DNA of 25,649 bases, from NCBI GenBank assembly GCA_947631755.1, contig CANRMO010000004.1, positions 1 through 25,649 on the forward strand, read 5' to 3'. A model generated the notes under the pieces. It saw only the letters and a program-made list of their open reading frames with translations, was not told where the DNA came from and ran no database searches. Shown here piece by piece: positions 22,713-25,649 of this stretch; the first letter of the stretch is position 1; every line of letters starts with the position of its first letter. This DNA comes from an uncultured Lachnospiraceae bacterium. Its GTDB lineage: Bacteria > Bacillota > Clostridia > Lachnospirales > Lachnospiraceae. A program made the translations under genes and the position numbers.

Positions 22713-24284
22713 GTGCTAGAGTTATCGGTTGCACAGTTGATCGTGGCTATAGTCATTGTGGTGGTTCTCGTAGCAGTTGCCGCTTTTGTGGCATGGAAAT
22801 GTGCCATTTCGTATCACATTAAAGTCAGTGAGGCGAAAGTGGGGAGCGCGGAAGAGAAGGCCAGAGAGATTATTGACGATGCGCTGAAGACCGCTGAGAC
22901 AAAGAAGCGGGAAGCTTTGCTTGAGGCCAAGGAGGAAAATCTGAAGGCTAAGAATGAGCTCGACAAAGAGACAAAAGAGCGAAGGGCAGAGATTCAGCGA
23001 TACGAAAAACGTGTGTTAGGAAAAGAAGAGGCTTTAGACAAAAAAACGGATGCACTCGAGAAAAGGGAATCCAAGTTAAATGCACGGGAAGTGAGCTTTG
23101 AGAAGGAGAAAGATAAAGTGGAAAAACTCCGCCAGAGCCACATGCGGGAACTTGAGAAGATTTCCGGACTCACCTCTGAACAGGCAAAAGAGTACTTACT
23201 AAAAACTGTAGAAGAAGATGTGAAACATGAAACTGCAGTTATGGTTAAAGAGTTGGAACGTCAGGCAAAGGATGAGGCAGACAAAAAGGCAAAGGACTAC
23301 GTGGTCACTGCGATTCAGAAATGCGCCGCCGACCATGTGTCCGAGACAACGATTTCTGTAGTTCCATTGCCGAATGATGAGATGAAAGGTAGAATTATCG
23401 GGCGTGAGGGACGCAATATCCGGACCATTGAAAATCTGACCGGTATTGATTTGATCATTGATGATACGCCGGAGGCAGTTATTTTATCCGGATTTGATCC
23501 GATTCGAAGGGAAGTAGCCAGAATTGCACTGGAAAAACTGATCGTGGACGGCAGAATACATCCTGCCAGAATCGAGGAAATGGTTGAAAAGGCCAGAAAA
23601 GAAGTGGATACCATGATCCGGGAGGAAGGTGAGGCGGCAACTCTTGAAGTTGGCGTACACGGCATCCATCCTGAGCTGGTCCGGTTGCTCGGAAAGATGA
23701 GGTTCCGTACCAGTTATGGGCAGAATGCGCTGAAACATTCGATTGAAGTTGCCCATTTGTCCGGTCTGCTGGCCGGGGAGGTCGGTGCTGATGTCCGCAT
23801 GGCAAAGCGCGCCGGTCTTCTGCATGATATCGGTAAGTCGGTGGATCATGATATGGAGGGATCCCATATCCAGCTCGGTGCGGATCTGTGCCGTAAATTT
23901 AAGGAATCTGCGCTGGTCATCAATGCGGTAGAGGCGCACCATGGTGATGTGGAGGCAGAGAGCATGATTGCCTGTCTTGTACAGGCGGCAGACGCGATTT
24001 CTGCTGCACGGCCGGGTGCCCGCAGGGAGACGCTGGAAACCTATACAAACCGGTTGAAACAATTGGAGGATATTTCTAACAGTTTTAAGGGAGTTGAAAA
24101 ATCTTTTGCCATTCAGGCAGGTAGAGAGATTCGAGTGATGGTAGTGCCGGATCAGGTGAACGATGATGAGATGGTATTACTCGCCCGTGATGTGTCAAAA
24201 CAGATTGAGGCAGAATTACAGTATCCGGGACAGATTAAGGTAAATGTAATTCGTGAATCCAGAGTGGTGGACTATGCGAAGTAA
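22713..24284 (+). CDS. rny: Ribonuclease Y
   Basis: RNase Y is a membrane-bound endoribonuclease that starts mRNA decay in Firmicutes. The 523-residue protein has an N-terminal membrane helix (LIVAIVIVVVLVAVAAFVAW), a long charged coiled coil (about 30 to 170), a KH RNA-binding domain with GRIIGREGRNIRTIENLTG, and an HD domain with ALKHSIEVAHLSGLLAGEV, AGLLHDIGKSVDHD and the late VEAHHGD. The length equals the family norm of about 520. The start is the GTG at 22713, because AGGAGGT lies 7 bases upstream; a longer frame from 22656 gives a non-family N-terminus. The ribosome site is part of the perfect 10-bp palindrome AGGTGCACCT (22702 to 22711). A strong terminator follows. Confidence 0.95.
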   Translation: MLELSVAQLIVAIVIVVVLVAVAAFVAWKCAISYHIKVSEAKVGSAEEKAREIIDDALKTAETKKREALLEAKEENLKAKNELDKETKERRAEIQRYEKRVLGKEEALDKKTDALEKRESKLNAREVSFEKEKDKVEKLRQSHMRELEKISGLTSEQAKEYLLKTVEEDVKHETAVMVKELERQAKDEADKKAKDYVVTAIQKCAADHVSETTISVVPLPNDEMKGRIIGREGRNIRTIENLTGIDLIIDDTPEAVILSGFDPIRREVARIALEKLIVDGRIHPARIEEMVEKARKEVDTMIREEGEAATLEVGVHGIHPELVRLLGKMRFRTSYGQNALKHSIEVAHLSGLLAGEVGADVRMAKRAGLLHDIGKSVDHDMEGSHIQLGADLCRKFKESALVINAVEAHHGDVEAESMIACLVQAADAISAARPGARRETLETYTNRLKQLEDISNSFKGVEKSFAIQAGREIRVMVVPDQVNDDEMVLLARDVSKQIEAELQYPGQIKVNVIRESRVVDYAK

Positions 24285-24328
24285 AGAAATTTGCGTAATC
24301 GCCGCATATATTTGTCAGAAGTGAATGG

Positions 24329-24376
24329 AAACCGCTGTATGAGCGACGGAACAGGCCGTCAAATACAGCGGTTTTT
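24329..24376 (+). terminator. Intrinsic terminator of rny
   Basis: AAACCGCTGTAT (24329 to 24340) pairs perfectly with ATACAGCGGTTT (24363 to 24374), with T residues running to 24376. Inside, GACGG (24345 to 24349) and CCGTC (24356 to 24360) add a second stem. This is a long, stable hairpin with a U tract, 44 bp after the rny stop. Confidence 0.92.
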
Positions 24377-24484
24377 GTGTTGCCTGATTTTTGCCAGATT
24401 TTTGCCGGAACATTGCCCAAACATCGCAGTAAAATGAACTCATAAATTTCGAAAAAATGGCGCGATGGAAGGAGAGAATGGAGT

Positions 24485-25649
24485 ATGCTGGTGAAAAAAA
24501 TAAAAGGTATGGCAAAGAAAATTTCCCGGGCCTGCAGGCGGATGGCTCTCCCGCCTGAGAAGAGGGTCGGGCTCAAGAGAAAATTTAAAAGAAAATCCCC
24601 TCTGCTCTATAACGGGTACTACTTTTTCTCACGGGAGAGGGGGGAGGATATCGTGGATTCCACAAACCGTGTGGATGCCGAGTACGAGAGACTGGCGCGC
24701 ACCGGACTTTTTAGCGCAGATATGCCGCTGATCGTGATCAATCCCTATCGCCTGGCTCCCCTTACAGCGATGGTTCTGTTTGCCACAAAGGAGGAGTGCA
24801 GGGCGGAGGCAGTCACGGCAGGATTTGGCGGTGGACAGGATTTTGAGAGCCACACAGAGCCCACCCGCTTTCACAGGATCCCGGTGCTCGGATTGTACCC
24901 GGGGCGGGAGAATAAGGTGACACTTGTGCTGAAGAGCGAAGACGGCGCCACGGTTGAGAACAGAGAGTACCGGATCCCCATGGGGGAGATTCCACAGGAG
25001 CTTGTGCATGTGGCGGAAGTGAAAAGGAAAAAAAGCGGCAGCGCTTTTCCGTTTAAGCTGGTGGTGGGTGGGGATACGCCTTACCCCTATGCAGTTGATG
25101 AGACGGGGACGGTGCGGTATTATATCAGAAAAAAGTCCCGCTCCTACGGGCTGTTTCCGCTGAGCGGCGGGCGGATGTGGTTTCTGGAAAAGACGAACCA
25201 CATGGTCTGCAGACCCTCCTTTTCTAATCCGGTGGGGACGCGGGTCTATGAACTGGACTGGTGGGGACGGGTGATGAATGTCTTTCAGCTGCGCTGCGGC
25301 ATTCACCATGATGTGTGTGAAAAAGAGCCGGGTGGCAACATCATTGCAGCCAGTGCCTCCCTGGAAAAATATACAGAGGATGCGGTTATTGAGATTGACC
25401 GCCACACGGGGAAAACAGTGAGGATGGTGAAGTTTGAGAATCTTTTGCCGGGGCTTTCCTACTGTGACGGAATTGACTGGGTCCATATCAATTCTGTCCA
25501 GTATGTGCCGGAGCAGGATTCGGTGCTCGTGTGTGCCAGGAATCTTCACTCGGTCTTTTTGATCGATTGGGAGAGTGGAAAACTCAAATGGATCATGGGG
25601 CCGGAATCCTTCTGGAGAGGCACGGGGTTTGAAAATTTCCTTGTGAGGA
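24485..25649 (+). CDS. Arylsulfate sulfotransferase (ASST), 3' end beyond window
   Basis: An open frame from the ATG at 24485 (GGAG 10 bases upstream) runs 388 codons without a stop to the window edge. The protein resembles arylsulfate sulfotransferases, which move sulfate from one phenol to another without PAPS. After a basic N-terminus without signal peptide (KRKFKRKSPLLYNGYYFFS) comes a beta domain, then propeller-type motifs: GIHHDVCEKEPGGNIIAA (H274/H275), DWVHINSVQYVPEQDSVLVC with His334, and ARNLHSVFLIDW with Arg352. The 18-residue gap between His334 and Arg352 equals that between H356 and R374 in E. coli AssT. The sulfate-carrying His (H436 there) would lie past the end of the window. 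A minus-strand open frame across this region is an artefact of its codon use. Confidence 0.85.
   Translation, partial: MLVKKIKGMAKKISRACRRMALPPEKRVGLKRKFKRKSPLLYNGYYFFSRERGEDIVDSTNRVDAEYERLARTGLFSADMPLIVINPYRLAPLTAMVLFATKEECRAEAVTAGFGGGQDFESHTEPTRFHRIPVLGLYPGRENKVTLVLKSEDGATVENREYRIPMGEIPQELVHVAEVKRKKSGSAFPFKLVVGGDTPYPYAVDETGTVRYYIRKKSRSYGLFPLSGGRMWFLEKTNHMVCRPSFSNPVGTRVYELDWWGRVMNVFQLRCGIHHDVCEKEPGGNIIAASASLEKYTEDAVIEIDRHTGKTVRMVKFENLLPGLSYCDGIDWVHINSVQYVPEQDSVLVCARNLHSVFLIDWESGKLKWIMGPESFWRGTGFENFLVR

Noticed and set aside
24629..25549. Long minus-strand open frame of 306 codons
   Set aside because: It lies fully opposite the plus-strand sulfotransferase frame, which has recognisable ASST motifs; its translation is His/Pro/Arg-rich with no family pattern and no ribosome site.

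Overview
The window looks like a chromosomal segment of a Gram-positive, spore-forming, possibly motile Clostridia member, most likely a Lachnospiraceae relative. The pointers are AGGAGG-type ribosome binding sites, a ribonuclease Y gene, a CotF-like ferritin-fold protein, a FliB-like protein, an MscL with a zinc-ribbon tail, and a GC content near 50% in the conserved part. I cannot name the species. No rRNA, tRNA, CRISPR array or intact insertion sequence was seen.

Region A (1 to about 7785) is AT-rich and accessory. It starts with an HD-domain phosphohydrolase and a Nudix hydrolase on the plus strand. On the minus strand follow a MarR regulator with an overlapping flavodoxin gene, under a promoter that carries a perfect 18-bp inverted repeat, and an MFS transporter whose best start codon is AUA. 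Next comes the wreck of a type I restriction operon: an HsdS tail, a DUF1016/YhcG nuclease with a late frameshift, and fragments of HsdR. The HsdR remnant is joined directly to the C-terminal half of a phytoene-desaturase-like oxidoreductase. An orphan Imm26-domain protein and an SRPBCC protein close the region.

Region B (about 7900 to 14505) is GC-richer and looks like an operon: DUF1015 protein, glycogen branching enzyme glgB, an MscS-type channel and a GH36 alpha-galactosidase. glgB is broken by an inferred 16-bp deletion, although its catalytic motifs survive on the two halves.

Region C (14538 to 16779, minus strand) holds mscL, a lipoprotein gene just upstream of it, and a CotF/ferritin-like gene with a strong terminator. 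Region D (16934 to 20306, plus strand) holds a multi-pass membrane protein, a SpoT-like HD hydrolase with a Cys-rich N-terminus, an unknown acidic protein, and a secreted fibronectin-III protein whose leader contains nested inverted repeats. Region E holds a membrane-anchored pseudokinase (minus strand), then fliB-like and rny (plus strand) with a strong rny terminator, and finally an arylsulfate sulfotransferase that runs off the window.

No complete new defence or mobile system is visible. The most notable signals are the layered gene decay in region A and glgB, the AUA start, the MarR operator, the pseudokinase, and the structured leader of the fibronectin-III gene.
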